Positions 43,350-52,412 are shown, numbered from the stretch's first letter. The stretch: 64,000 nt of DNA from Herbiconiux sp. L3-i23 (GCF_023734115.1 NZ_AP025737.1:2170001-2234000), one strand, 5' to 3'. Notes: a model not told the origin generated them from the sequence alone. Program-made: numbers and translations.

Positions 43350-44290
43350 CCGAGCAAGCCTCGGGCCGCGGCCAGCACATCGTCGGCCGTGACCGCGAGC
43401 AGCGCGGGATCCGGGTCGTCGGCGAAGCCGTCTCCGCGCCGCAGCGAGGCGTCGGTCAACGCGATGTGCGGACCTGCGGGCGGCCCCCACTCCTCGACCG
43501 GCGCCGGTCCGAACACGATCACCGACGGGGTCCGGTAGGCGGACGCGAGGTGCGCCGCTCCGGTATCGACCGTGACGACGAGGCGGGCGGACGCGACCGT
43601 GGCCGCGAACTCCCGCAGATCGGCGCGTCCCGCGATGATGCGGTCCTCCGGCAGCCCGGCGAGTTCGGCGACGTGGGCTGCGCGATCGCGCTCGGACGCG
43701 CCACCCGAGATCAGCACGCGACCGCCCTCGCGTTCGAGGATTCGGGCGACGAGACCGAAGCGCTCCGCGGGCCACAGCCGCGACCCGTAGGCGGCGCCGA
43801 TGTGCACGACGACCGCGTCGGGGTTCGCGCTGGGACCCGGGTCCTTCAGCCAGAGCTCATCGGGATCGGCCGGCATCCCGTGCCACTGCACAAGCTCCGC
43901 CCACCGCACCCGCTCGAGACCGCCGTCGCGCCACTCGGGTCCGTCCCAGCGCTCCCCGAAGCGGTGCCCGACGCGTCGCCGCGGGTCGAGGGCGTCGAGG
44001 AGATCGGTGCTCTGAGGGCCTCGACCGTGCAGGTTGACGACGGTGTCGACTCGCCCTCGCTCCAACGCGATCGGATGGTCGAGACCGTGCTGCGGGAGGA
44101 AGGCATCGAGCCCGTCGATGAGTTCGGCGAGAGGCTCGAGCCACCCCGTCGTCGCGAGAATCAGCCGATGCTCGGGGTTGGCACGGCGGATCGCGTGCAG
44201 CGCGGGCACCGCGAGCAACAGGTCGCCGACCTTGATGGCGCGCAGCACGACGAGCTCGGGTCGGCCATCGGACTCGGTCGGCTTCCTCAC
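43346..44290 (-). CDS. Glycosyltransferase family 9 (heptosyltransferase-type)
   Basis: 314 residues, GT-B fold. N-terminal VVLRAIKVGDLLLAVPALHAIRRANP is the GT9 opening, followed by VVVHIGAAYGSRLWPAERFGLVARIL and VVTVDTGAAHLASAYRTPSVIVFGP, the conserved donor site (DTGxxHLA). Homologues transfer heptose from ADP-heptose. GTG start at 44290. Divergent from the GT4-like gene, with 149 nt between. With hldE nearby, transfer of heptose to a surface or secreted glycan is the likely job. Confidence 0.88.
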   Translation of the reverse strand: MRKPTESDGRPELVVLRAIKVGDLLLAVPALHAIRRANPEHRLILATTGWLEPLAELIDGLDAFLPQHGLDHPIALERGRVDTVVNLHGRGPQSTDLLDALDPRRRVGHRFGERWDGPEWRDGGLERVRWAELVQWHGMPADPDELWLKDPGPSANPDAVVVHIGAAYGSRLWPAERFGLVARILEREGGRVLISGGASERDRAAHVAELAGLPEDRIIAGRADLREFAATVASARLVVTVDTGAAHLASAYRTPSVIVFGPAPVEEWGPPAGPHIALTDASLRRGDGFADDPDPALLAVTADDVLAAARGLLG

Positions 44291-44439
44291 GGTGCTTACG
44301 CTCGCACGCGACCCGCTCGCGTTGCTGAGAGCCGTATCGGCGCCGGTACGAAGTCCCTAGAGGTCGGTCAGCCGACTCCCCGTCGACTTCCAGCAGAGCA
44401 CTGGCACCCTCGAACTCGAGGACGAGGAGAGACGAGACG

Positions 44440-45423
44440 ATGCGGGTTTTCGGGTGGCACATGCACGGCGGATGGATGGACGCGTTCGTCCGCGGGGATC
44501 ACGACTACGTGCTCCCGATCGACGCCGACGGCGGCGGTGGGATCGGGAAGCGCGATTGGGACCGGGCCCACGTGCACGAGGCTCCCGCCGGATCCGTGAC
44601 GGGAGCCGACGTCGACGTCCTCGTGCTGCAACGCCTCGAGGAATTCGACTGGGCCGAGGAGCGTCTCGGGCTGCGGCCGGGGCGGGACATCCCGACGATC
44701 TTCGTCGAGCACAACACCCCGCGAGCGTCGGTGCCCGAGTCGCGGCATCCGCTCGCCGACCGCGACGACATCCTCATCGCGCACGTCACGCACTTCAACG
44801 CGCTGTTCTGGGACACCGGTCGGGCGCCGACGACGGTCATCGAGCACGGCATCGTCGACCGCGGGTACCTCTACACCGGTGAGCTGGCGCGCATGGGAGT
44901 GGTCATCAACGAGCCGGTCCGGCGCTGGCGCGTGTCCGGCAGCGACCTCATCGGCGGGTTCTCCCGCGTCGCCCCCGTCGACGTGTTCGGCATGAAGGTC
45001 GACGGCCTCGCCCGAGAGCTGGGCGTGAGCTCCGACGTGGTGGCCGACGCCGGCGACCTGCCCACCGACGATCTGCACCGCGAGCTCGCCCGTCGGCGGC
45101 TCTACCTGCACACGACCCGCTGGACTTCGCTGGGGCTCGCGCTGCTCGAGGCGATGCACGCGGGGATCCCGGTCGTCGGCATCGAGGCGACCGAAATCCG
45201 GCGCGCCGTCCCACCCGAGGCGGGCACCGTGTCCACTCGTCTCGACGAGCTGCACCGCGCCGCCCGGCGCTTCATCGAAGACCCCGAGGCGGCGCGCACC
45301 GCCGGGCTCGCCGCCCGCGAGTACGCGCTCGAACACTACGGCCTGCGTCGTTTCCAGGACGACTGGAACACGGTTCTCGCCGACTGGACGGAGAGCTTCG
45401 CCCGCCGGCGTCGAGCGGCCTGA
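44440..45423 (+). CDS. GT4-like glycosyltransferase
   Basis: 327 residues, GT-B-like. Conserved features: VFVEHNTPRASVPESRHPL, an HFNALFWDTGRAPTTVIEHGIVD stretch typical of the end of the acceptor domain, and ARRRLYLHTTRWTSLGLALLEAMHAGIPVVGIEATEIR, the GT4 EX7E-like donor region (E in LLEAMHAG, E in GIEATE). Ends with a helical tail. The ATG at 44440 follows GAGGAGAG. The acceptor is unknown. Head-to-head with one GT9 gene and tail-to-tail with the second. Confidence 0.82.
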   Translation: MRVFGWHMHGGWMDAFVRGDHDYVLPIDADGGGGIGKRDWDRAHVHEAPAGSVTGADVDVLVLQRLEEFDWAEERLGLRPGRDIPTIFVEHNTPRASVPESRHPLADRDDILIAHVTHFNALFWDTGRAPTTVIEHGIVDRGYLYTGELARMGVVINEPVRRWRVSGSDLIGGFSRVAPVDVFGMKVDGLARELGVSSDVVADAGDLPTDDLHRELARRRLYLHTTRWTSLGLALLEAMHAGIPVVGIEATEIRRAVPPEAGTVSTRLDELHRAARRFIEDPEAARTAGLAAREYALEHYGLRRFQDDWNTVLADWTESFARRRRAA

Positions 45424-45426
45424 CGA

Positions 45427-46554
45427 CTACCCGCGCGACGCGAGCTCTGCGGTCATCAGCCGCCGGAGGTCCTGCCACACCGGCGCTACCGGGACCTCGG
45501 CGACGAACGACGGATTGTGCGAGCAGCGTTCGGCCGACCAGCCGACCTGCGTGACATCACGTCCGCAGACGGGGCAGCGGGTGAGCCACGAGATGTGGAT
45601 GCGGTGCCGGGCGCGAGTGAGCGGGGCGGCGGTGATGACGTTGCCCGCCCAGTAGATCGCGACCGTCGCCGTGCCGACCGCCTGTGCCAGGTGCCGCGGC
45701 CCGCTGTCGTCGGAGACGAGGACGTCCGCTCGGTCGAGCACCCCGACGAGCGCCCCGAGCGAGCACCTGCCGGTGAGGTCGAGGGCGCCGGCGTCCGGTG
45801 CGGCGGCGAGGATCGCGCGGGCGAGCGGGATGTCGCCCGCGTCGCCGACGATCACCGTGCGCCAGCCGTCCTCGGCGGCGAGTGCGGCGATCTCGGCGAA
45901 GCGGTCGGGCGGCCACCGACGGCGCGGATCGGTCGCACCGGGATGCATCGCCAGGAGAGGCCGGGAATCGTCGCCGAGCAGTGCGGTCGCGGTCTCGCGG
46001 TCGGCGTCGGTGACGGCGAGCGCCGGCTCGAGGGCGACCGGGGCGGCGCCGACGAGGCCCGCCACCTCGATGCCGCGCAGGAACTCCTGCTGGTAGTAGA
46101 CGTAGTCCATCGCGCGGTCGAGCGGCGGCGCGTCGACGGTGTTGGGCCCCGCGGTGACCCGCGCGCCGAGGGAGCGCAGGAACGGGTTCGAGAAGGCGCC
46201 GCCGCCGTGCAGTTGCAGGGCGAGGTCGAAGCGGCGCGCGCGCATCCGCGCCACGAAGCGGGCGAGCTCCTCGGGGTCGGGCAGCGCTCCCTCGGGCAGG
46301 CGCAGTCCCTCGGCGACGGGCAGCACCTCGACGACGTCGACCGGTCCCGGGCGCCCGGCGAGCAGTTCGCGGTGCATCGGAGTTCCGAGGAGTGTGATCT
46401 CCGCGTCCGGGTAGGCGGCGGCGAGCGCGTCGAGGGCGGGGAAGGCGAACAGGAGATCGCCGAGTCCGCCGCCGCGGAGCACCGCGATGCGCCGCACGTC
46501 CGGCACCCGGGCGCCGGACCTCCGCTGCGCCGTCCGGTCGTCGGATGCCCGCAT
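45427..46554 (-). CDS. Glycosyltransferase family 9 (heptosyltransferase-type)
   Basis: 375 residues from ATG 46554, which follows GGAAGGGG. GT9 opening VRRIAVLRGGGLGDLLFAFPALDALAAAYP, then LLAMHPGATDPRRRWPPDRFAEIA and VLVSDDSGPRHLAQAVGTATVAIYWAGN, the donor loop. The C-terminus carries CPVCGRDV and a further Cys/His pair (ERCSHNP), a possible zinc site that some GT9 proteins share. Divergent from hldE; 155 nt separate the starts. The frame upstream of 46554 overlaps the hldE promoter and is not used. Confidence 0.88.
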   Translation of the reverse strand: MRASDDRTAQRRSGARVPDVRRIAVLRGGGLGDLLFAFPALDALAAAYPDAEITLLGTPMHRELLAGRPGPVDVVEVLPVAEGLRLPEGALPDPEELARFVARMRARRFDLALQLHGGGAFSNPFLRSLGARVTAGPNTVDAPPLDRAMDYVYYQQEFLRGIEVAGLVGAAPVALEPALAVTDADRETATALLGDDSRPLLAMHPGATDPRRRWPPDRFAEIAALAAEDGWRTVIVGDAGDIPLARAILAAAPDAGALDLTGRCSLGALVGVLDRADVLVSDDSGPRHLAQAVGTATVAIYWAGNVITAAPLTRARHRIHISWLTRCPVCGRDVTQVGWSAERCSHNPSFVAEVPVAPVWQDLRRLMTAELASRG

Positions 46555-46709
46555 GTCACCCCTTCCTGCATCGAGCATGCCGGGCCGCTCACTGCGAATG
46601 GCCTGGGATGCGCTGGGAAAGCGTCGCAGCGGTGGAAGCCGGAGCCCCGCCGGTGGTCGGATGGACCGAGGTCCCGTGTCGGGTGGCATGCGGCCGGAGA
46701 GGCGCCCGC

Positions 46710-48236
46710 ATGAGCGAACTGTCGTCACCACTGTCCCTCGACGCCGCGCCGACTCCCGACGTGGCGCTGGGGATCCGCCGCATGGCTCCCATCGTCACCG
46801 TGATCGGCGAGCCGATCCTCGACGGCTGGTGGCACGGTCGCAGCGACCGCATCGCGCGGGAGGCGCCCGCCCCGGTGGTGTCGGTGGGCGACCACGTCTT
46901 CGTGCCCGGCGGCGCCGCCAACACCGCCCGGAATCTCGCCGAGCTCGGAGCGCAGGTGCGCTTCGTCGGTGCGGCCGGCGACGATGAGGCGGGACGTCGG
47001 CTGCGCGATCTGCTCGCCGCGGACGGCATCGACGTCACCCATCTGCTGCTTCGCGACGACGTGACCACCATCACCAAGACGCGCGTGGTCGTCGCCGATC
47101 AGGTGCTCCTCCGACTCGACGAGGGAGTCGATGAGGAGTGGACCTCCGACGCACTCGACGCCGTGCGCGACGCCGCCCTGGCGGCGACCGACGGCGCGGA
47201 CGCCGAGGTCGTCTGCGACTACGGCTGCGGCATGCTGAGCTTCCGAGTGCGCGACGCGCTCGCCTCCCGCGACGCCCGTCCCGCACTCACCGTCGTCGAC
47301 GCGCACGACCCGGTCTTCTGGGCGCCGCTGCGCCCCGACATCGTCACGCCCAACTCCGAGGAGACCGCCGCGCTGTTGCACCGACCGTTGAAGCGCGGCA
47401 GTGACCGGGCCGGAAGTGTGGCCGCCCACGCGGAGGAGCTACTCGCGACGACGAACTCGCGCGATGCCGTCGTGACCCTCGACCGGGACGGCACGCTCGT
47501 GCTCTGCGGCGACGGCAAGGTGCACCGCACCTGGGCGCGACCCGCGTCCGAGAAGCAGGCTTCGGGCGCCGGGGACACCTTCGTCGCGGCGCTCACGATC
47601 GCTCGCGCCTGCGGGCTGCCGCTCACGACGAGCGCGGACTTCGCGCAGGCCGCGGCCGACGTCGTCGTCGGCCGCGCGGGGACCTCGGTGTGCTCGACCG
47701 CCGACATCATCGCTCAGCTGGCCCGCTCCGCCGAGAACGCGTTGGACGAGGACGAGCTGATCCGCCGGCTGAAGGACGAGCGCGCCGCGGGCAGGCGGAT
47801 CGTGTTCACGAACGGCTGCTTCGACGTGCTCCACCGCGGGCACACCGCGTACCTCAACCAGGCGAAGCGACTGGGCGACATCCTCGTCGTCGCCATCAAC
47901 AGCGACGACTCGGTGCGCCGCCTGAAGGGCGAATCCCGCCCGATCAACCACGCCGGCGATCGCGCCGGAGTGCTCGCCGCCCTGAGCTCGGTCGACTACG
48001 TGACCGTCTTCGACACCGACACCCCCATCCCGCTGCTCGAACGGATCGCGCCCGACATCTACGCGAAGGGCGGCGACTACTCCGCCGAGACCCTCGCCGA
48101 GACGCCGGTCGTGCTCGCCGCCGGCGGCGAAGTACGCATCCTGGACTTCCTCCCGGAGCACTCGACCACCGCGATCGTCGAGCGCATCCGTGTCGGCGAC
48201 CTGCCGGGGCCCCATCCGGGCGGCGCATCGACATGA
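46710..48236 (+). CDS. hldE: Bifunctional heptose-7-phosphate kinase / heptose-1-phosphate adenylyltransferase
   Basis: 508 residues in the HldE order. PfkB-type kinase domain at about 30-335 (FVPGGAANTARNLAELGA, TPNSEETAALL and the catalytic ASGAGDTFVAAL near 285), then a nucleotidyltransferase domain at about 350-490 (VFTNGCFDVLHRGHTAYLNQAK, the GxFDxxHxGH signature, near 370). Makes ADP-D-glycero-beta-D-manno-heptose precursors from heptose-7-phosphate. Such genes serve LPS core in Gram-negatives; here the neighbours are two GT9 genes and other transferases. GmhA, GmhB and HldD are not in the window. ATG 46710 follows GGAGAGG; its stop overlaps the GT2 start. Confidence 0.93.
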   Translation: MSELSSPLSLDAAPTPDVALGIRRMAPIVTVIGEPILDGWWHGRSDRIAREAPAPVVSVGDHVFVPGGAANTARNLAELGAQVRFVGAAGDDEAGRRLRDLLAADGIDVTHLLLRDDVTTITKTRVVVADQVLLRLDEGVDEEWTSDALDAVRDAALAATDGADAEVVCDYGCGMLSFRVRDALASRDARPALTVVDAHDPVFWAPLRPDIVTPNSEETAALLHRPLKRGSDRAGSVAAHAEELLATTNSRDAVVTLDRDGTLVLCGDGKVHRTWARPASEKQASGAGDTFVAALTIARACGLPLTTSADFAQAAADVVVGRAGTSVCSTADIIAQLARSAENALDEDELIRRLKDERAAGRRIVFTNGCFDVLHRGHTAYLNQAKRLGDILVVAINSDDSVRRLKGESRPINHAGDRAGVLAALSSVDYVTVFDTDTPIPLLERIAPDIYAKGGDYSAETLAETPVVLAAGGEVRILDFLPEHSTTAIVERIRVGDLPGPHPGGAST

Positions 48237-49150
48237 CCGCGCGCCGCCTGTCGGGCGAGTGGGGCGACACCCTGCCGCAGTCCGACGGGCTCGTCGACGT
48301 CCTGATCCCCACGATCGGCTCGCGTCCCGCCGAGCTGGCGGCGACGCTCGCCGGTCTCGCCGCGCAGGACGATCCCGCTTTCGACATCGTCATCAGCGAC
48401 CAGTCGGTCGAGGGCGCGGTGTTCGAGGAGGCGGCGGTGCTCGCGATGCTGCGCGTGCTCAGGGCGCAGGGGCACCATGTCGAGCTGCACCGTCATCTGC
48501 CCCGCCGCGGGCTCGCCGAGCAGCGTCAGTTCCTGCTCGATCGGGCGCGCGCCGAGTTCGTGCTCTTCCTCGACGACGACATCTGGCTCGAACCGGATTC
48601 CCTCCACCGCATGGTGGACGCGATCGAGGAGCTCCGTTGCGGCTTCGTGGGACTCAACCCGCAGGGGCTGTCGGCCATCGACGACCGTCGCCCCCACGAC
48701 ACCGCCGTGTTCGAGGAATGGGAGGGGCCCGTGCTGCCCGAGCGGATGCGCTCGGACGCTGCCGGCTTCGAACGCAAGTCCCTGCACGTTGCGGCGAACC
48801 TGCTGCACGTCGCCGCCGACCGCCGGCTCGGCCTCGCGGACGATCGGCTCTGGGTCGCCTACAAGATCGCCTGGCTCGGCGCCTGCACCTTATACCGGCG
48901 GAGCTGTCTCGTCGAGGTGGGCGGTTTCGACTTCTGGCCGAGGCTGCCCGCCGACCACGCGGGCGAAGACGTCGCGGCGCAGTGGCGGGTGATGGAGCGC
49001 TTCGGCGGCGCCGGACTCGTGCCGAGCGGGGCGGTGCACATGCAGTCGGCGACCACGGTCGAGGATCGGTCGATCGAGGCGCGCGACATCCTCTTCCCGA
49101 ACGACCCGAGCGGAGAACCGGACGGCGGCGCCGATACGCTGAACCCGTGA
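48233..49150 (+). CDS. Glycosyltransferase family 2-like protein
   Basis: 305 residues. GT-A fold: VDVLIPTIGSRPAELAATLAGLAAQ at the start, the DxD-type FVLFLDDDIWLEPDSLHRMVDAI near 100-122, and a C-terminal block ACTLYRRSCLVEVGGFDFWPRLP (acceptor side; GGFD). Nucleotide-sugar-dependent transfer is inferred; sugar unknown. ATG 48233 overlaps the hldE stop (ATGA) and its own stop overlaps the hisN GTG (GTGA), so hldE-GT2-hisN are tightly coupled. Confidence 0.85.
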   Translation: MTARRLSGEWGDTLPQSDGLVDVLIPTIGSRPAELAATLAGLAAQDDPAFDIVISDQSVEGAVFEEAAVLAMLRVLRAQGHHVELHRHLPRRGLAEQRQFLLDRARAEFVLFLDDDIWLEPDSLHRMVDAIEELRCGFVGLNPQGLSAIDDRRPHDTAVFEEWEGPVLPERMRSDAAGFERKSLHVAANLLHVAADRRLGLADDRLWVAYKIAWLGACTLYRRSCLVEVGGFDFWPRLPADHAGEDVAAQWRVMERFGGAGLVPSGAVHMQSATTVEDRSIEARDILFPNDPSGEPDGGADTLNP

Positions 49151-49932
49151 CCGGAGACTTCAGCGAGGACCTGCGTTTCGCCCGCGACCTGGCCGACATG
49201 GCGCACGTCATCTCCCTCGAGCGCTACCGCGCGCTCGACCTGGCCGTCGAGACCAAGCCCGACCGCAGCCCCGTCACGGACGCGGACCGCGCCGTCGAGC
49301 AGGCCCTCCGGGCCGCCATCCGCGAGGAGCGTCCCGACGACGCGGTCTTCGGCGAGGAGTTCGGCGGCGAATTGCAGAAGGGGCGCCAGTGGATCATCGA
49401 TCCGATCGACGCCACCGCCAACTTCCTGCGCGGAGTGCCGATCTGGGGCACCCTCATCGCCCTCGCCGTCGATGACGACCCCGTGGTCGGAGTGGTGAGC
49501 GCACCCGCGCTCGGGCGCCGCTGGTGGGCGGCTCGCGGCGAGGGGGCGTGGCTGGTCGAGAACGGTGCGGCGCCGCGCCGGCTGGCCGTCTCGGCGGTGC
49601 GCGAGCTGGCGGACGCCTCGTTCAGCTACAACGACCTCCAGTACTGGCGCGGCGCCGGCAAGACCGAGCAGCTGCTCGCCCTCGCCGACTCGGTCTGGCG
49701 CACCCGCGCCTATGGCGACTTCTGGTCGTACATGATGGTCGCCGAAGGCAGCGTCGACCTGGTCGCCGAGTTCGGCCCGCAGATCTACGACCTCGCCGCC
49801 CTCGCGCCGATCATCGAGGAGGCGGGCGGACGGATCTCGTCGACGACGGGTGAGCGGATCTTCACCGCTCGCGACGCACTCGTCAGCAACGGGCTGCTGC
49901 ACGAGCGCGCCGTCGCCGCGATCGGCGACTGA
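49147..49932 (+). CDS. hisN: Inositol-monophosphatase-family phosphatase, histidinol-phosphatase type
   Basis: 261 residues. Matches the actinobacterial HisN pattern almost throughout: VTDADRAVEQALR, FGEEFGG, WIIDPIDATANFLRGVPIWGTLIAL, VVSAPALGRRWWAARGEGA and GDFWSYMMVAEGSVDLVAE. One deviation: the metal-site stretch DPIDGTKNF is DPIDATANF here (Gly to Ala, Lys to Ala). Its position at the end of a heptose-glycan operon raises the alternative that it dephosphorylates a sugar phosphate (for example heptose-1,7-bisphosphate, replacing GmhB) rather than histidinol phosphate. Start GTG 49147. Confidence 0.78.
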   Translation: MTGDFSEDLRFARDLADMAHVISLERYRALDLAVETKPDRSPVTDADRAVEQALRAAIREERPDDAVFGEEFGGELQKGRQWIIDPIDATANFLRGVPIWGTLIALAVDDDPVVGVVSAPALGRRWWAARGEGAWLVENGAAPRRLAVSAVRELADASFSYNDLQYWRGAGKTEQLLALADSVWRTRAYGDFWSYMMVAEGSVDLVAEFGPQIYDLAALAPIIEEAGGRISSTTGERIFTARDALVSNGLLHERAVAAIGD

Positions 49933-49942
49933 GCACTCCCCC

Positions 49943-50821
49943 GTGACCGCCGTCCTCGCGGCCCTCGTCGCGGCCGCCGCGTACGGGACGTCCGACTTCT
50001 TCGGCGGCCTCGCGGCGAGACGGCGCGGCACCGTCACGGGCACGACCGCCGTCTACGCCGCCGCGACGATCGTCGCGCTCGGGTCGATGCTCGTGCTGCC
50101 GTGGCGGGCGAGCCCCGAGGCGGTGGTCGCCGGTGTGGCGGCGGGCCTCTTCGCGATCGTCGGATTCCTGTTCTTCTACGCCGCCCTCGCGATCGGGCCC
50201 ATGAGCGTGCTCTCCCCCTCCATCGCCCTCGTCAACACTCTCGTCCCCGTCGTCGCCGCGGTGCTGCTCGGCGAGCGGCTCGGGCCGCTCGGATGGACCG
50301 GCGTCGGAGCGGCCCTCGCCGCGGGAGTGCTTGTCTCGCTCGAACCGCGCAGCGGCGCCGGCGTGCGGCCCCGCGGTCTGCTGCTCGCCGTCGCCGCCGG
50401 GCTGCTGCTCGGCGCCTCGATCGTCGCGCTCGACGCCGCACCGAAGGATGCGGGCGTGCTTCCCGCTGTGCTCGACACGGGAGTCGGCTTCGTCGCGATC
50501 ATCCCGTTGCTCCTGCTCGTGCGCCGCGCACGCGGCACGGGCTTCCTGGCGACGCTCGACCGACCGGAATCGGCCGCGCAGCGGCCAGACCGGTTCGCTT
50601 CGCTCGCGATCGGGGCGGGCGTGCTGCTCGGGATCTCGAACATCCTCATCGTCCTGGCGCTGCAGGGCGGCGAGCTCGCGATCGTGTCGGTGCTGGTCAG
50701 CCTGTACCCGGTCGTGACCGTGGTGCTCGCCGCAGCGGTGCTCCGCGAACGGCTCGCTCTCCCCCAACTCCTCGGGGTCGCCCTCGCCCTGCTCGCCGCC
50801 GCCCTCCTGTCCCTCTCCTGA
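49943..50821 (+). CDS. EamA/DMT-superfamily transporter
   Basis: 292 residues, ten helices in two EamA repeats. YGTSDFFGGLAARR opens the first; FFYAALAIGPMSVLSPSIALVNTLVPVVAAVLLGERLGPLGWTG and ELAIVSVLVSLYPVVTVVLAAAVLRERL are the paired hallmark segments. Drug/metabolite export or sugar transport; substrate unknown. GTG 49943 starts 10 nt after hisN, so it may belong to the heptose operon, perhaps as an exporter. The stop lies within CCCTCTCCTGA, which is repeated 32 nt on, next to IR4. Confidence 0.87.
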   Translation: MTAVLAALVAAAAYGTSDFFGGLAARRRGTVTGTTAVYAAATIVALGSMLVLPWRASPEAVVAGVAAGLFAIVGFLFFYAALAIGPMSVLSPSIALVNTLVPVVAAVLLGERLGPLGWTGVGAALAAGVLVSLEPRSGAGVRPRGLLLAVAAGLLLGASIVALDAAPKDAGVLPAVLDTGVGFVAIIPLLLLVRRARGTGFLATLDRPESAAQRPDRFASLAIGAGVLLGISNILIVLALQGGELAIVSVLVSLYPVVTVVLAAAVLRERLALPQLLGVALALLAAALLSLS

Positions 50822-50846
50822 CCCCGGCCTGCCCGACCCCTCCCTC

Positions 50847-50936
50847 TCCTGACCCGTGTGCACGGATCAGGAGATCCGGCACCGATCAGGATGTTCCCGC
50901 GGCGTGTCGCGCGGGGTCATCCTGATCCGTGCACAC
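50847..50936. repeat. Intergenic element IR4 with competing hairpins
   Basis: Lies between convergent genes. Outer 17-bp perfect arms: GTGTGCACGGATCAGGA (50856-50872) and its complement (50920-50936). The right part can pair instead with GATCAGGATG (50884-50893 with 50918-50927), and the left arm can fold locally (CTCCTGA 50847-50853 with TCAGGAG 50867-50873, enclosing CCGTG/CACGG). These pairings exclude one another. Likely a bidirectional terminator, or a mobile palindrome. Confidence 0.7.
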
Positions 50937-50966
50937 CGCCTCGGGCGCTGGACCGAAGAGCGAGGG

Positions 50967-52412
50967 TCAGGCTCGGCGACGCTGACGGAGGTCGAGCAGC
51001 GCGAGCACGAAGGCCACGGCGATGAGGGAGAGGGTGACGAACGAGCCGTTGCGGAATCCGTCGTGGTAGACCGCCACCGTGTCGGCGGCGGTGCTCTCGG
51101 CGTACAGGGTCGCGAAGAACGTCGACGACGCCGCGGCCACGCCCACCGCGGTGCCGACGCGCTGCCCGACCTGCGCCATCGATCCGGCGACGCCGCCATC
51201 GGTGACCGGGATCTCGGCGAGCGTCAGCGTCTGGTTCGGCGAGATGACGAAGCCACCGCCCGCTCCGGCGACCGCGAGCGCCGCCGACATCAGCCACGGG
51301 CTCAGCTCGGCCGGCGGCAGGATCGCGGCCAGCACTGCGAGCCCGAAGCCGACGAGCACGATCGCGAGCCCCATGACGACGAGGGATCGGCCGCGCGTCT
51401 CGACGAGTCGACCGCCGATCCAGGCGGTCACCGCCGAGGCGAGCGCGAACGGGATGGTCACCATTCCGGCGAACACCGGCGCGAGCCCCAACCCCTGCTG
51501 CAAGTACAGGGTCGTGATGAGGAAGGTCGCCGGCATCGCCGCGAAGTAGACGGTGGCGATGAGCAGCCCGTTGCGGTACGACCCGAGCGAGAACAGCGAG
51601 AACCGCACGACGGGCGTCTTGCCGCGCGCGGAGTATCGCCGCTCCCACCATACGAAGGCCGCGCCGAACACGGCGGCGGAGGCGAGGAAGAACCACCGGC
51701 GCGGGTCGTCGTCGGGTCCTCCGGTGGTGAGCACGAACGGCAGCATGAAACTCACGACGACGATGCCGAGGAGCACGATCCCGATCGGATCGATGCTCGC
51801 GGCGCCCTCGTGGCTCTGCCGCTTGGGCAGGAGCCGTGCCGCGAAGAACAGGAGGATGAGCCCGAGGGGGACGTTCATCCAGAACAGCAGGCGCCAGCCG
51901 TCCTGCTCACCGCCGACGGCGATCAGCAGCCCGCCGATGGTGGGACCGAACGCGGTGGACAGGCCGATGATCGCTCCGAAGAGCCCGAACGCCCGACCGC
52001 GCTCGGCGCCCTGGAACAGCGCCTGCGTGAGGCCGACGACCTGCGGCATCTGGATGCCCGCGGCGATGCCCTGCAGGAACCGGCCGATGATGAGGAAGAC
52101 GGTGTTCGGGGCGAGCGCGCAGAACAGGCTCGTAAGGGTGAAGGCGGTGAGCCCGATGAGGAAGAGAAGGCGCCGCGACTTGATGTCGCCGAGCCGCCCG
52201 GCGGGCACCAGGGCGAGACCGAACGCGAGGGCGTAGCCGGCGACGACGGTCTGCAGTTCGGTGGGGCCTGCACCGAGCGACTCCTCAATCGAGGGCAGTC
52301 CGACGTTCACCTTCGACAGGTCGAGGATGGTGAGCGCCGCGACCGCGACCGCGATGCCGAACGCCTGCCACCGGACTCGTTCTCTCGTCGGGTCGGTCAC
52401 CGCGTCACTCAC
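50967..52412 (-). CDS. MFS transporter, DHA2 (EmrB/QacA) family, 14 helices
   Basis: About 481 residues from GTG 52412. AALTILDLSKVNVGLPSIEESLGAG replaces the usual LDxTIVNVALP motif C start, then VPAGRLGDIKSRRLLFLIG (motif A) and GLFGAIIGLSTAFGPTIGGLL (motif C antiporter signature). Proton-coupled drug export is expected. The longer open frame to 52583 is Pro/Arg-rich and non-conserved; TATAGC lies about 10 nt before the GTG. Convergent with the EamA gene; IR4 lies between. Confidence 0.9.
   Translation of the reverse strand: MSDAVTDPTRERVRWQAFGIAVAVAALTILDLSKVNVGLPSIEESLGAGPTELQTVVAGYALAFGLALVPAGRLGDIKSRRLLFLIGLTAFTLTSLFCALAPNTVFLIIGRFLQGIAAGIQMPQVVGLTQALFQGAERGRAFGLFGAIIGLSTAFGPTIGGLLIAVGGEQDGWRLLFWMNVPLGLILLFFAARLLPKRQSHEGAASIDPIGIVLLGIVVVSFMLPFVLTTGGPDDDPRRWFFLASAAVFGAAFVWWERRYSARGKTPVVRFSLFSLGSYRNGLLIATVYFAAMPATFLITTLYLQQGLGLAPVFAGMVTIPFALASAVTAWIGGRLVETRGRSLVVMGLAIVLVGFGLAVLAAILPPAELSPWLMSAALAVAGAGGGFVISPNQTLTLAEIPVTDGGVAGSMAQVGQRVGTAVGVAAASSTFFATLYAESTAADTVAVYHDGFRNGSFVTLSLIAVAFVLALLDLRQRRRA

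Noticed and set aside
48190-49146. Second long plus-strand frame overlapping the GT2 gene and reading into hisN
   Set aside because: The part before 49147 is the shadow of the GT2 gene; HisN homology begins only at the GTG at 49147.
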